Shown: in pieces, positions 1 through 5,821 of the stretch
Position numbering within the stretch: the first letter of the stretch is position 1
Layout of the letters: each line of letters begins with the position of its first letter
From: Selenomonadaceae bacterium
Lineage (GTDB): Bacteria > Bacillota > Negativicutes > Selenomonadales > Selenomonadaceae
DNA length: 7,380 nt
Reading direction: 5' to 3'
NCBI GenBank assembly: GCA_017529085.1
Contig: JAFXOC010000119.1
Coordinates: forward strand, 1 to 7,380
Notes under the pieces: generated by a model
Told to the model about the DNA's origin: nothing
Seen by the model: the letters and a program-made list of their open reading frames with translations, nothing else
The model's database searches: none
Program-made: the position numbers and the translations under genes

Positions 1-61
1 AATTATTTTTTTTTTATAGAAATTAGGTAGGATAAAGTATTATCGGAGGAGATGACCTTAT
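1..61 (+). promoter_or_regulatory. AT-rich leader with T10 run and ribosome binding site
   Basis: This short leader starts with AT-rich sequence containing ten consecutive T (6-15), which could be the tail of a terminator lying upstream of the window, although no stem is visible here. A strong Shine-Dalgarno sequence, GGAGGAG at 45-51, lies 10 nt before the ATG at 62 and fixes that start. The -10-like strings GATAAA (31-36) and TATTAT (38-43) exist, but neither has a convincing -35 partner at proper spacing, so I do not call a promoter. The ribosome binding site is seen directly; the rest is weak inference. Confidence 0.5.
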
Positions 62-1087
62 ATGAGCAAGTACAAGAAATATCTTATATGCTTTATAGGT
101 ATTGTGGTTTTGGCGCTTGCGGGTTGTTTGTATTGGTATGTTGAAGTACATAGGAACACGCCTGAGTACGCGTTGGAACGGCTTCAATATGCGGTGGAAA
201 AGCATGATAAAGAGCTTTTTTACGAGTATGCGGATGTAACTTCGATTTTAAATAAAGGGTACGAGTCGATTTTAACGATGCTTATTGAGTCTAGCGATGG
301 CGAAGAAGCTAAGACTGCGGCGCTTGAGACGGTGAAAATGTTAAAAGCGCCCATGTTGATAGGGTTCAGAAAAGCCATCGACGATTATTTGACGAGCGGA
401 TCTTGGGACAGCGTTATCGGTCAAACGGAAGAGGAAACCACCTTTGACATGGGTGAAATAATCGTTCAGTCGGGGGTAAAACATCTGACGTTTAGGGGAT
501 TAGGCGGTATAAAAGAAAGTGAGAACGGCGCGGTTGCGGCAATTTTGAAGGCGTACCAAAACGACCTTGAAAGAGAATTTGATTTTGAAGTCATATTGGA
601 AAAGACGGATAGTGGTTCGTGGAAGGTAACGGAAATACGCAATTTCAGCGAATTTGTGGTGGCTGTGGAGAACGCCAGAAACGAGAAAATTCGAGCGTAT
701 ATGGAAGAATCCGCTGAGATTTGGCGCACCCATGAAGCGACAATGCGAGATGCGGATTTTGATTTCCAGCGTATCATAGGGGCGAAAAATTTAGGTAAAC
801 AGGGTACGAGAGGCGAATTAAAAGCCCTTATGACAGATAGGGTCGCTAAAGATTGGCAGATTAGAAAAGAGGAGCTTGAAGCTTTAACGGTGCCTAAGGA
901 AGTCGAGAGTTTGCATAAGTTAAGGCTGAAAATTTGCGGGCTACATATCGAATACGCCGAAGGTTATGCAAATTGGCTGGACGATAAAAAAGCTATAACC
1001 CTAAAAGTTGCGGAAGATAAGATAAAGCAAGCGAAAACGTTGGAACAGGAAGCTATGTTCTTGGAAAAACGCATAAGCAAACAATAA
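62..1087 (+). CDS. DUF2939-like membrane-anchored or lipoprotein of unknown function
   Basis: Function is not known. The 341-residue protein starts with a basic segment (KYKK) and one hydrophobic stretch at about residues 8-27, and the rest is hydrophilic. This predicts an N-terminal anchor with the body outside the membrane. The stretch contains LAGC (19-22), a good lipobox, so Cys22 might be lipidated. However, LYWYV follows the Cys, which suits a plain transmembrane anchor equally well. Residues about 33-60, starting NTPEYALERL, resemble the start of DUF2939-type proteins, with a short helix pair followed by a YADVTSI-like strand. The C-terminal third (about 205-341) is rich in Glu, Lys and Ala and probably helical or coiled-coil. 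The ATG is supported by GGAGGAG 10 nt upstream. It lies 13 nt before the DUF3783-like gene and appears to be the first gene of a five-gene operon. The DUF2939 assignment is from memory of the family pattern and is tentative. Confidence 0.75.
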   Translation: MSKYKKYLICFIGIVVLALAGCLYWYVEVHRNTPEYALERLQYAVEKHDKELFYEYADVTSILNKGYESILTMLIESSDGEEAKTAALETVKMLKAPMLIGFRKAIDDYLTSGSWDSVIGQTEEETTFDMGEIIVQSGVKHLTFRGLGGIKESENGAVAAILKAYQNDLEREFDFEVILEKTDSGSWKVTEIRNFSEFVVAVENARNEKIRAYMEESAEIWRTHEATMRDADFDFQRIIGAKNLGKQGTRGELKALMTDRVAKDWQIRKEELEALTVPKEVESLHKLRLKICGLHIEYAEGYANWLDDKKAITLKVAEDKIKQAKTLEQEAMFLEKRISKQ

Positions 1088-1100
1088 TCGGAGAATCGGC

Positions 1101-1484
1101 GTGAATAGGGAAGAATTGGTATTGTTATACGGATTTGACGGCGAGGCGGCGGAAAAAATCGTCTCTGCGCTGAAAACCGTTCGGGTCAAAACGAAAATTT
1201 TAAAAGCCGAAGATTACGGGGAAAAAGTGGGGTTCCTTTTAGGGTTGAAAGGCTTTGCCAAGGCTATGGAGAGCGAAACCGAAAGACCCGAAGAAAAAAT
1301 AATGGTACTTCAAAACATCAAGGGGAAACGACTTGACGCAGTTCTTGATGCGCTCCGCAAAAACGATTGCGAAGTTCCCGTATATAAAGCCGCGGTTACG
1401 GCTTTTAACGTGCATTGGACACTAAAAAGACTTCTTGAAACAATGAAGAAAGAGCATGGATATTTTAAGGAGAGAGCAGATTGA
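1101..1484 (+). CDS. DUF3783-family small protein
   Basis: This is a 127-residue soluble protein of the DUF3783 type, common in Clostridia; its biochemical role is unknown. The start VLLYGFDGEAAEKI (7-20) and the C-terminal signature KAAVT (96-100) with Asn103, Trp106 and the Glu-His pair 118-119 match the pattern I recall for this family (KAvlTp.N..W, then EH near the end). No signal peptide or membrane segment is visible. The start is GTG at 1101, preceded by a modest Shine-Dalgarno GGAG (1090-1093) with a 7-nt spacer. The stop overlaps the TTG start of the next gene by 4 nt (TTGA at 1481-1484), so it is very likely cotranscribed and translationally coupled with the ABC importer. Whether it works with the transporter is unknown; the link rests on position alone. 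Confidence 0.75.
   Translation: MNREELVLLYGFDGEAAEKIVSALKTVRVKTKILKAEDYGEKVGFLLGLKGFAKAMESETERPEEKIMVLQNIKGKRLDAVLDALRKNDCEVPVYKAAVTAFNVHWTLKRLLETMKKEHGYFKERAD
1467..1474 (+). promoter_or_regulatory. Ribosome binding site deciding a TTG start
   Basis: AAGGAGAG at 1467-1474, inside the end of the DUF3783-like gene, sits 6 nt before the TTG at 1481. It supports this rare start codon. That start also gives a complete lipoprotein signal peptide beginning MKKILALLL, and no in-frame ATG exists before the signal sequence. Confidence 0.75.
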
Positions 1485-2422
1485 AAAAAATATTGGCGTT
1501 GCTTTTAACGTTGGTTTTGATGGTTGGCTCAGGTTGCGGCAAAGAAGAGGCTAAAAAGGAACAGCTTCCGAAAATCGTCATCGGCATTATGCCCGACGTG
1601 GATTCTCTGCCCATTGTAATGGCGGAGGAAAACGGATATTTTGACGCGGAAGGTGTCAAGGTTCAAATAGAGCAGTTCAAGAGCGCCATGGATAGGGATG
1701 CGGCGCTCCAAAGCGGCAATTTGGACGGCGCGGTGTCGGATTTGTTGGCTGTGGCTTTCCTGCGTTCGGGCGGTTTTTCCGTTAAGGTTACGTCGTCGTC
1801 TGACGGCAGTTATCAGCTTATAGCGGGCAAGGGCATAGCGGCGGAGAATATAAACGGCATCGTTGGAAAAGATGTTGCGGTTTCGAGAAACACCATCATC
1901 GAATACATAACGGATGCGATTTTGGCGAAGAATAATTTGAAGGAAAACAGTATAAACAAGGTTATTATTCCACAAATTCCGACAAGGCTTGAAATGCTCC
2001 AAAACGGGAAATTGACGGCGGCGACATTGCCCGAACCTATGGCGAGCGTTGCGGTAAACGCAGGTTGCAAATTATTGGTCAGCTCCGAGGAAATCGGTAT
2101 AAATCCCGGCGTTATTATTTTTAAAGACGAAGTTATAAAAGATAAGGAAAAGAGTATCGAAGCGTTTTACAGGGCTTATAACAGGGCCATTGAATATTTA
2201 AATACCGCGCCCAGAGAGGAATACATCAACGTAGCTATTGAAAAATGCGGATTTCCTCCCGCAGTAAAAGACGCATTGAAACTCCCAAAATATCGTAAGG
2301 CCACCCTTCCCGTCAAAGAGGACGTGACTTCGACGGTAAAATGGCTCAAAGACAAGTCCTTGTTAAAAGAAGATTATTCTTATGAGGATATTACGAGCAA
2401 TTTGGTAAACAATGACAAGTGA
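1481..2422 (+). CDS. ABC importer substrate-binding lipoprotein (NMT1/SsuA-TauA type)
   Basis: This is the extracytoplasmic solute-binding protein of the importer encoded with the next two genes; it should capture a small solute and deliver it to the permease. The 313 residues start with a lipoprotein signal (KK, then a hydrophobic core 4-15) and a lipobox ending at Cys19 (G-S-G-C; Gly at -3 is less usual than Leu). A Lys/Glu-rich linker follows. The mature part has NMT1/SsuA-like features: KIVIGIMPDVDSLP (31-44), AEENGYFDAEGVKV (48-61), a GNLDGAVSD segment (79-87) typical of the ligand cleft, and LPEPMASVA (183-191). These folds bind sulfonates, nitrate, thiamine-precursor pyrimidines and other compounds, so no substrate can be named. 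Start is TTG, with AAGGAGAG upstream. It overlaps the upstream gene by 4 nt and the ATPase gene by 11 nt. The family assignment is firm; the ligand is unknown. Confidence 0.9.
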   Translation: MKKILALLLTLVLMVGSGCGKEEAKKEQLPKIVIGIMPDVDSLPIVMAEENGYFDAEGVKVQIEQFKSAMDRDAALQSGNLDGAVSDLLAVAFLRSGGFSVKVTSSSDGSYQLIAGKGIAAENINGIVGKDVAVSRNTIIEYITDAILAKNNLKENSINKVIIPQIPTRLEMLQNGKLTAATLPEPMASVAVNAGCKLLVSSEEIGINPGVIIFKDEVIKDKEKSIEAFYRAYNRAIEYLNTAPREEYINVAIEKCGFPPAVKDALKLPKYRKATLPVKEDVTSTVKWLKDKSLLKEDYSYEDITSNLVNNDK

Positions 2423-3170
2423 CGGAATTTTTGTGGATAGGGTTACTCTCTCCTACGACGGGGGACAAGTAACGCCTGTGGAGAACATTTCCCTCGCTAT
2501 TCCCAAAGGAACGGTGCTTGCCATGATAGGTCCCTCGGGTTCTGGGAAGTCCACATTGTTAAGGGGGATAGCGGGGATAGAAAAGCCCGCTAAGGGGGAT
2601 ATTTTTTTGAATGGTGAAAAAATATCCCCGAAAAGGCAAAAAATCGGTTTCGTGCCGCAAAATTACGGACTTTTGCCATGGAAGAGCGTTGAGGAGAACA
2701 TTTTAATCGGCGTTAGGATAAAGGACAGTCTGAACGGCGATGTTCTTTCAAAAATGAACGAGTTCATGGAGAATTTGGGAATTTTAGAGTTTCGCCATAG
2801 GTTTCCCAAAGAAATAAGCGGAGGACAACAGCAAAGAGTAAGCCTTGCGAGAGCTTTCTTGCTTAATGCGGACGCGCTTCTTATGGACGAACCCTTTTCT
2901 GCTCTTGACGCAATAACAAGGGAAGAAACTCAAGACGTTTTCCTATCCCTTTGGAAGAAGCAGAAAATAACAACTTTATTTGTGACCCACGACGTTGAAG
3001 AAGCCTTGTACCTAGGTCAAAGGATAGTCGTTCTTTCAAACGAAGGCAAGATTTTGCGGGAACTTGACAATCCTTTTTTCGGCAATCGTGAAGACAAGTT
3101 GCAAGAAGAATTTTTTAAGATGCGTTCAAAAATTCGGGAACTGATACAAAAAGCGGGGAGCGATAAATGA
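2412..3170 (+). CDS. ABC importer ATP-binding protein (SsuB/TauB/NrtD type)
   Basis: This cytoplasmic ATPase subunit powers the importer. All motifs are intact in the 252 residues: Walker A GPSGSGKST (40-48), Q-loop Gln83, signature SGGQQQR (136-142), Walker B ALLMDEP (155-161) with catalytic Glu160, D-loop ALD (164-166), and H-loop His193 in VTHD. The LLPWKSVEENI segment after the Q-loop is characteristic of the nitrate/sulfonate/taurine ATPase group. Length is normal. The ATG at 2412 lies inside the end of the binding-protein gene (11-nt overlap) and lacks a clear Shine-Dalgarno sequence, so translation probably depends on coupling to the upstream gene. An in-frame GTG at 2433 is a possible alternative start that would remove seven residues. 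The stop overlaps the permease ATG by 4 nt. Confidence 0.95.
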   Translation: MTSDGIFVDRVTLSYDGGQVTPVENISLAIPKGTVLAMIGPSGSGKSTLLRGIAGIEKPAKGDIFLNGEKISPKRQKIGFVPQNYGLLPWKSVEENILIGVRIKDSLNGDVLSKMNEFMENLGILEFRHRFPKEISGGQQQRVSLARAFLLNADALLMDEPFSALDAITREETQDVFLSLWKKQKITTLFVTHDVEEALYLGQRIVVLSNEGKILRELDNPFFGNREDKLQEEFFKMRSKIRELIQKAGSDK

Positions 3171-3913
3171 AACGAAAGGCGATAGCGTCATATTTTTTTG
3201 CCGCCGCAGGAATTTTTGTAATCTGGCAAATTGTCGCGCTCCTTACCCATATCCCCATGATACCTTCGCCGATTTTGGTGCTTGAAACTCTTATCGACAT
3301 TTTTTTATCCGATATCGCCATTCACGCAGGATACAGCTTCTTACGCATTATAGCCGGATTGCTTCTTGCAGTCGTTATCGGTTATCCCTTGGGGATTATG
3401 ATGGGATATTTTAAAAAGTGCGATAGATTTTTATCCCCATTCGTATATCTGACCTATCCAATACCGAAAATCTCACTATTGCCGATAATCATGCTTATCT
3501 TAGGCGTAGGCGAATCAGCAAAGATTTTGATGATTTTTCTAATCATAGTCTTTCAGGTGGTAATAGCCGTGCGCGACGGCATCCGCGAAATTCCTAAGGA
3601 AACCTTTTTCCCTCTAATTTCCTTAGGCGCATCCTTCAAACATTTCTTCTTCTATGTCCTATGGCCGGCCACCCTCCCCAAATTTCTAACGGCAATAAGA
3701 GTAGCTATGGCAACGGCTATATCCGTCCTTTTCTTCACCGAAACTTTCGGCACAACATACGGCATGGGTTATTTTATCATGGACGCGTGGCTTCGGGTAA
3801 ACTACTTGGAAATGTACGCCGGCATTGTAGCTCTAAGCTACATAGGACTTATTATCTTTTGTTTCATTGATTTTTTAGAGACTTTGAGTTGTCGTTGGCA
3901 AAAAAGACGGTAG
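3167..3913 (+). CDS. ABC importer permease (SsuC/TauC type, BPD_transp_1)
   Basis: This is the membrane channel subunit of the importer. The 248 residues hold about six hydrophobic segments (roughly 7-27, 57-80, 95-113, 118-136, 176-192, 217-237), the usual number for this family. The cytoplasmic coupling loop that docks on the ATPase is visible as IREIPKETFFPLISLGAS (139-156), continuing to LWPATLP (165-171). It aligns with the EAA loop; the EAA triplet itself is degenerate (PLI), but the conserved Gly154 is kept. Start ATG overlaps the ATPase stop (ATGA at 3167-3170) and has GGGGAG 6 nt upstream. Alanine codons here are mostly GCA, GCC and GCT, whereas the downstream housekeeping genes favour GCG. 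The gene ends four bases before the 26-bp inverted repeat. Confidence 0.93.
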   Translation: MKRKAIASYFFAAAGIFVIWQIVALLTHIPMIPSPILVLETLIDIFLSDIAIHAGYSFLRIIAGLLLAVVIGYPLGIMMGYFKKCDRFLSPFVYLTYPIPKISLLPIIMLILGVGESAKILMIFLIIVFQVVIAVRDGIREIPKETFFPLISLGASFKHFFFYVLWPATLPKFLTAIRVAMATAISVLFFTETFGTTYGMGYFIMDAWLRVNYLEMYAGIVALSYIGLIIFCFIDFLETLSCRWQKRR

Positions 3914-3917
3914 TTCT

Positions 3918-3971
3918 CTACTTTCTTTCTCTTTCTCTTTTTTGTAAAAAAGAGAAAGAGAAAGAAAGTAG
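3918..3971. repeat. Perfect 26-bp inverted repeat with a pyrimidine and a purine arm
   Basis: The left arm (3918-3943) and right arm (3946-3971) are exact reverse complements over 26 bases, separated only by GT (3944-3945). From 3921 to 3943 the + strand is all C/T, and from 3946 to 3968 it is all A/G. Seven of the 26 pairs are G-C. The transcript should fold into a long hairpin just behind the permease stop, which could protect the 3' end of the ABC operon mRNA or slow polymerase. It lacks the T-run after the stem expected of an intrinsic terminator on either strand; the only T-run lies at the apex. Negatively supercoiled DNA could also extrude it as a cruciform. Confidence 0.95.
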
Positions 3972-3994
3972 CAAAGAAAGAGAAAGAGAAAAAA
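3946..3994. repeat. Homopurine 22-nt mirror repeat (H-DNA/triplex-type)
   Basis: The purine arm 3946-3967 is followed, after the 5-base centre GTAGC (3968-3972), by its exact mirror image at 3973-3994. Both start or end in six A, with G at the same mirrored places (five G and 17 A each). Homopurine mirror repeats are the classical sequence requirement for intramolecular H-DNA in duplex DNA. Together with the pyrimidine arm (3922-3943), the + strand reads Y-R-R: each Y:R1 pair has an identical purine of R2 placed antiparallel to it. This gives 22 possible triples, 17 A.A-T and five G.G-C. The complementary strand reads Y-Y-R and fits a T.A-T / C+.G-C pyrimidine-motif triplex. The symmetry is seen directly; actual folding is inferred. 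Confidence 0.9.
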
Positions 3995-4032
3995 CTTTAA
4001 TAATTGGTTTTGGTGCGAAACCCCAAAAAAGC

Positions 4033-4036
4033 GGAG
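4033..4036 (+). promoter_or_regulatory. Ribosome binding site of tlyA
   Basis: GGAG at 4033-4036 lies 6 nt before the ATG at 4043 and only 3 nt before the adjacent in-frame ATG at 4040. This favours 4043. The upstream in-frame TTG at 4004 has no Shine-Dalgarno sequence and would add a segment not typical of the family. Confidence 0.6.
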
Positions 4037-4042
4037 AGTATG

Positions 4043-4855
4043 ATGGAAAAGAAGAGATTGGACGTATTGCTTTTCGAAAAAGGTTTGGTAGAGAGTCGAG
4101 AACGGGCTAAAACTATGATAATGGAAGGAAATGTTTTAGTCGATGAAAAAAAGATAGATAAATGCGGAGCGCAGGTTAAGGAAGATGCGAAAATACGATT
4201 GCTCAAAGAAGATTTTCCCTTTGTAAGTCGCGGCGGATTGAAATTGCAAAAGGGGATAGACTGTTTTAAGATAGAATTAAAAGATGCGGTGGCGGCGGAT
4301 ATTGGAGCGTCCACCGGCGGGTTTACGGATTGTATGCTAAAAAGCGGCGCAAAAAAAGTCTACGCGGTTGACGTTGGGTATGGACAGCTTGCTTGGAAAC
4401 TAAGAACTGACGATAGAGTTGTAAATTTGGAACGGACGAATATACGAAACGTGACGGAAAAAGAAGTGCCGGAGAAACTTGATTTTGCCTCGATTGATGT
4501 GGCGTTTATATCCCTTGAAAAGGTGTTGCCCACAGTTAAGAATTTATTGAAAGAATGCGGAAAAATAACGGCGCTCATAAAACCGCAGTTTGAGGCGGGC
4601 AGGGAACGGGTAGGAAAAAAAGGGGTAGTACGGGATAAAGAAGTTCATGTTGACGTGATAAAAAATATTGTGGATTTTTGCGAACGGGAAAATCTTTCGA
4701 TTTTGGATTTGACTTATTCGCCCATAAAAGGACCCGAAGGCAATATCGAATACTTGGTTTATCTTGCAAAACAAGAAAACTTTGAAAATAAAATAACTAT
4801 CGAATACATAAAAACCACGGTCGAAACCGCACATGAGAAGTTAAATCAAAATTAG
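4043..4855 (+). CDS. tlyA: TlyA family rRNA 2'-O-methyltransferase (S4 domain + FtsJ-like)
   Basis: TlyA proteins use S-adenosylmethionine to methylate ribose 2'-OH groups of rRNA; some members are also annotated as hemolysins. The 270 residues show an N-terminal S4 RNA-binding domain (about 4-60, KKRLDVLLFEKGLVESRERA) and the family linker SRGGLKL (62-68). An FtsJ-like Rossmann domain follows, with SAM motif ADIGASTGGFTD (85-96) and acidic Asp110 in VYAVDVGYGQL. The 2'-O-methyltransferase K-D-K-E tetrad is apparent as Lys67, Asp152, Lys180 (ALIKPQFE) and Glu236 (NIEYL), so the enzyme looks active. Length is normal. The site methylated (16S C1409-type, 23S C1920-type, or both) cannot be told. 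In Firmicutes this gene commonly precedes nadK and recN, as here. ATG 4043 is chosen on Shine-Dalgarno spacing; 4040 would add one Met. Confidence 0.93.
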   Translation: MEKKRLDVLLFEKGLVESRERAKTMIMEGNVLVDEKKIDKCGAQVKEDAKIRLLKEDFPFVSRGGLKLQKGIDCFKIELKDAVAADIGASTGGFTDCMLKSGAKKVYAVDVGYGQLAWKLRTDDRVVNLERTNIRNVTEKEVPEKLDFASIDVAFISLEKVLPTVKNLLKECGKITALIKPQFEAGRERVGKKGVVRDKEVHVDVIKNIVDFCERENLSILDLTYSPIKGPEGNIEYLVYLAKQENFENKITIEYIKTTVETAHEKLNQN

Positions 4856-4866
4856 TAACCGGGAGT

Positions 4867-4935
4867 CCAGAGGGCTGCGCCCTTTGGCGGGGTCAAGGGG
4901 CAGCGCCCCTTGTGGGGTTTGGGGCAAATCCCCAA
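4867..4935. repeat. GC-rich block of three hairpins, probable dispersed REP-like repeat
   Basis: Three adjacent palindromes fill the tlyA-nadK gap. Hairpin 1 is CCAGAGGGC-TGC-GCCCTTTGG (4867-4887), 9 bp with one G.U wobble. Hairpin 2 is CAAGGGGC-AGC-GCCCCTTG (4894-4912), 8 bp and perfect. Hairpin 3 is TTGGGG-CAAAT-CCCCAA (4919-4935), 6 bp; a longer bulged version using 4914-4933 is also possible. Base composition is far more GC-rich than the flanks. From memory, similar strings (GGGGCAGCGCCCC followed by TGGGGTTTGGGGC) recur between genes in many Clostridia genomes, which suggests a dispersed palindromic repeat and not a gene-specific regulator. It ends 5 nt before the nadK Shine-Dalgarno sequence. 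No T-run follows, so it is not a standard terminator. Confidence 0.75.
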
Positions 4936-4940
4936 CAATA

Positions 4941-4946
4941 GGAGGT
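4941..4946 (+). promoter_or_regulatory. Ribosome binding site of nadK
   Basis: GGAGGT at 4941-4946 sits 6 nt before the ATG at 4953. It decides against the in-frame upstream TTG at 4884, whose extension would simply be a translation of the hairpin repeat (residues such as GSAPCGVWGKSPT). Confidence 0.9.
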
Positions 4947-4952
4947 AAGCGG

Positions 4953-5816
4953 ATGCAGCGGATAGCGGTGTTTCCCAATATGGAGAAGAAAGATTCGGGG
5001 GAGATGCTAAAGAGGCTTTTGAAGCTGTCTAAGAAGAAGAATGTGGAGATAGCGCTTCCCATGGAGGCGGCGAAGAAGTTTGGGGTAGAAGCGCTTGGGC
5101 ATGAAAATGTAAAGTCTCTGCCCATTGATTTAGCGCTAAGTATCGGTGGAGACGGCACTCTTTTGGGGGTTTGCAGAGAGCTTGGCGCAAAGGGAATACC
5201 TGTTTGCGGAATAAATATCGGAACGCTTGGATTTTTGACGGAGATAGAGCCCGACGAGTTGAATTCCAAGATAGAGATGATAATTGAAAAAAAGTATTCC
5301 ATTGAGGAGCATTTGCTTTTGGCGGGGTATGTGAAAAACGCAAAGGGCGAGGAGAAGTTCCTGTCTTATGCGGTAAACGACGTTGTGATAACCAAAAGCG
5401 GCGCAGCGCGGATGATTCATCTGGGACTTAGCATTAACGATACGAAACTCATTGATTATAAGTCCGACGGCATTATTATCGCATCGCCTACGGGTTCTAC
5501 GGCGTATTCGCTTTCTGCGGGCGGACCCATTATAAACCCGACGGTGAGGGCGTTGTTGGTAACGCCTATATGCGCTCATACTTTTTTGCTTAGACCGATA
5601 GTGGTGAATGAAAACGACAGCATTTATATAAAAATAATGCCGGCGCAAAAGGATGTTGCGGTGACTTTTGACGGTCAGGAAAGTTTTAACGTTTCGCCTT
5701 CAAGCGAGGTTATTATAAAAAAATCCCCTACAACGGCTAAGATTGTAAAATTTAAGGATAAGGATTATTATAAGACGCTGGGGGAAAAATTCTGGGGACA
5801 GGGCAGAAAGGCTTGA
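4953..5816 (+). CDS. nadK: NAD kinase (ATP/polyphosphate-NAD kinase)
   Basis: The enzyme phosphorylates NAD+ to NADP+ in the cytoplasm, supplying the NADPH pool. The 287 residues match the usual length and carry all family motifs: GGDGTLL (65-71) with catalytic Asp67, NIGTLGFLTE (88-97), the NAD-contacting Asn142-Asp143 in AVNDVVI, and DGIIIASPTGSTAYSLSAGG (172-191). The C-terminal segment has LLVTPICAHTFLLRPIVV (201-218) and DGQ (240-242). No damage is visible. The start is ATG 4953 with GGAGGT at ideal spacing, and MQRIAVFPN is a normal NadK beginning. It lies 97 nt after tlyA, separated by the hairpin block, and 5 nt before recN, so nadK and recN are almost certainly cotranscribed. Confidence 0.97.
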   Translation: MQRIAVFPNMEKKDSGEMLKRLLKLSKKKNVEIALPMEAAKKFGVEALGHENVKSLPIDLALSIGGDGTLLGVCRELGAKGIPVCGINIGTLGFLTEIEPDELNSKIEMIIEKKYSIEEHLLLAGYVKNAKGEEKFLSYAVNDVVITKSGAARMIHLGLSINDTKLIDYKSDGIIIASPTGSTAYSLSAGGPIINPTVRALLVTPICAHTFLLRPIVVNENDSIYIKIMPAQKDVAVTFDGQESFNVSPSSEVIIKKSPTTAKIVKFKDKDYYKTLGEKFWGQGRKA

Positions 5817-5821
5817 AATTT

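Noticed and set aside
52..144. Short open frame from ATG 52 overlapping the first gene
   Set aside because: It is about 30 codons long, its ATG lies almost on top of the ribosome binding site that serves ATG 62, and the peptide has no recognisable features.
3918..3971. Intrinsic (Rho-independent) terminator
   Set aside because: The stem is perfect, but the T-run is in the apex and purines follow the stem on the + strand. On the - strand the bases after the stem are also not a T-run.
4001..4030. Small hairpin TTGGTTT / AAACCCCAA upstream of tlyA as a riboswitch or attenuator
   Set aside because: The stem is short, bulged and weak, with no conserved riboswitch core recognisable; such a stem could arise by chance.
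4004..4042. In-frame upstream TTG start for tlyA adding 13 residues
   Set aside because: There is no Shine-Dalgarno sequence before 4004, the added residues do not fit the family's usual start, and GGAG is properly spaced for ATG 4043.
3889..4110. 73-residue + strand open frame rich in Lys, Glu, Ser and Arg across the repeat region
   Set aside because: It is a translation of the purine/pyrimidine repeat and the out-of-frame start of tlyA. It is low-complexity, overlaps the permease and has no ribosome binding site.
4867..4935. CRISPR array or tandem repeat
   Set aside because: The three hairpins differ in sequence and have no uniform repeat-spacer periodicity.
5136..5648. 170-residue - strand open frame antisense to nadK, and similar long - strand frames across the window
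   Set aside because: They lie opposite well-supported genes, are rich in Arg, His and Ser as expected of antisense frames, and lack ribosome binding sites and recognisable domains.
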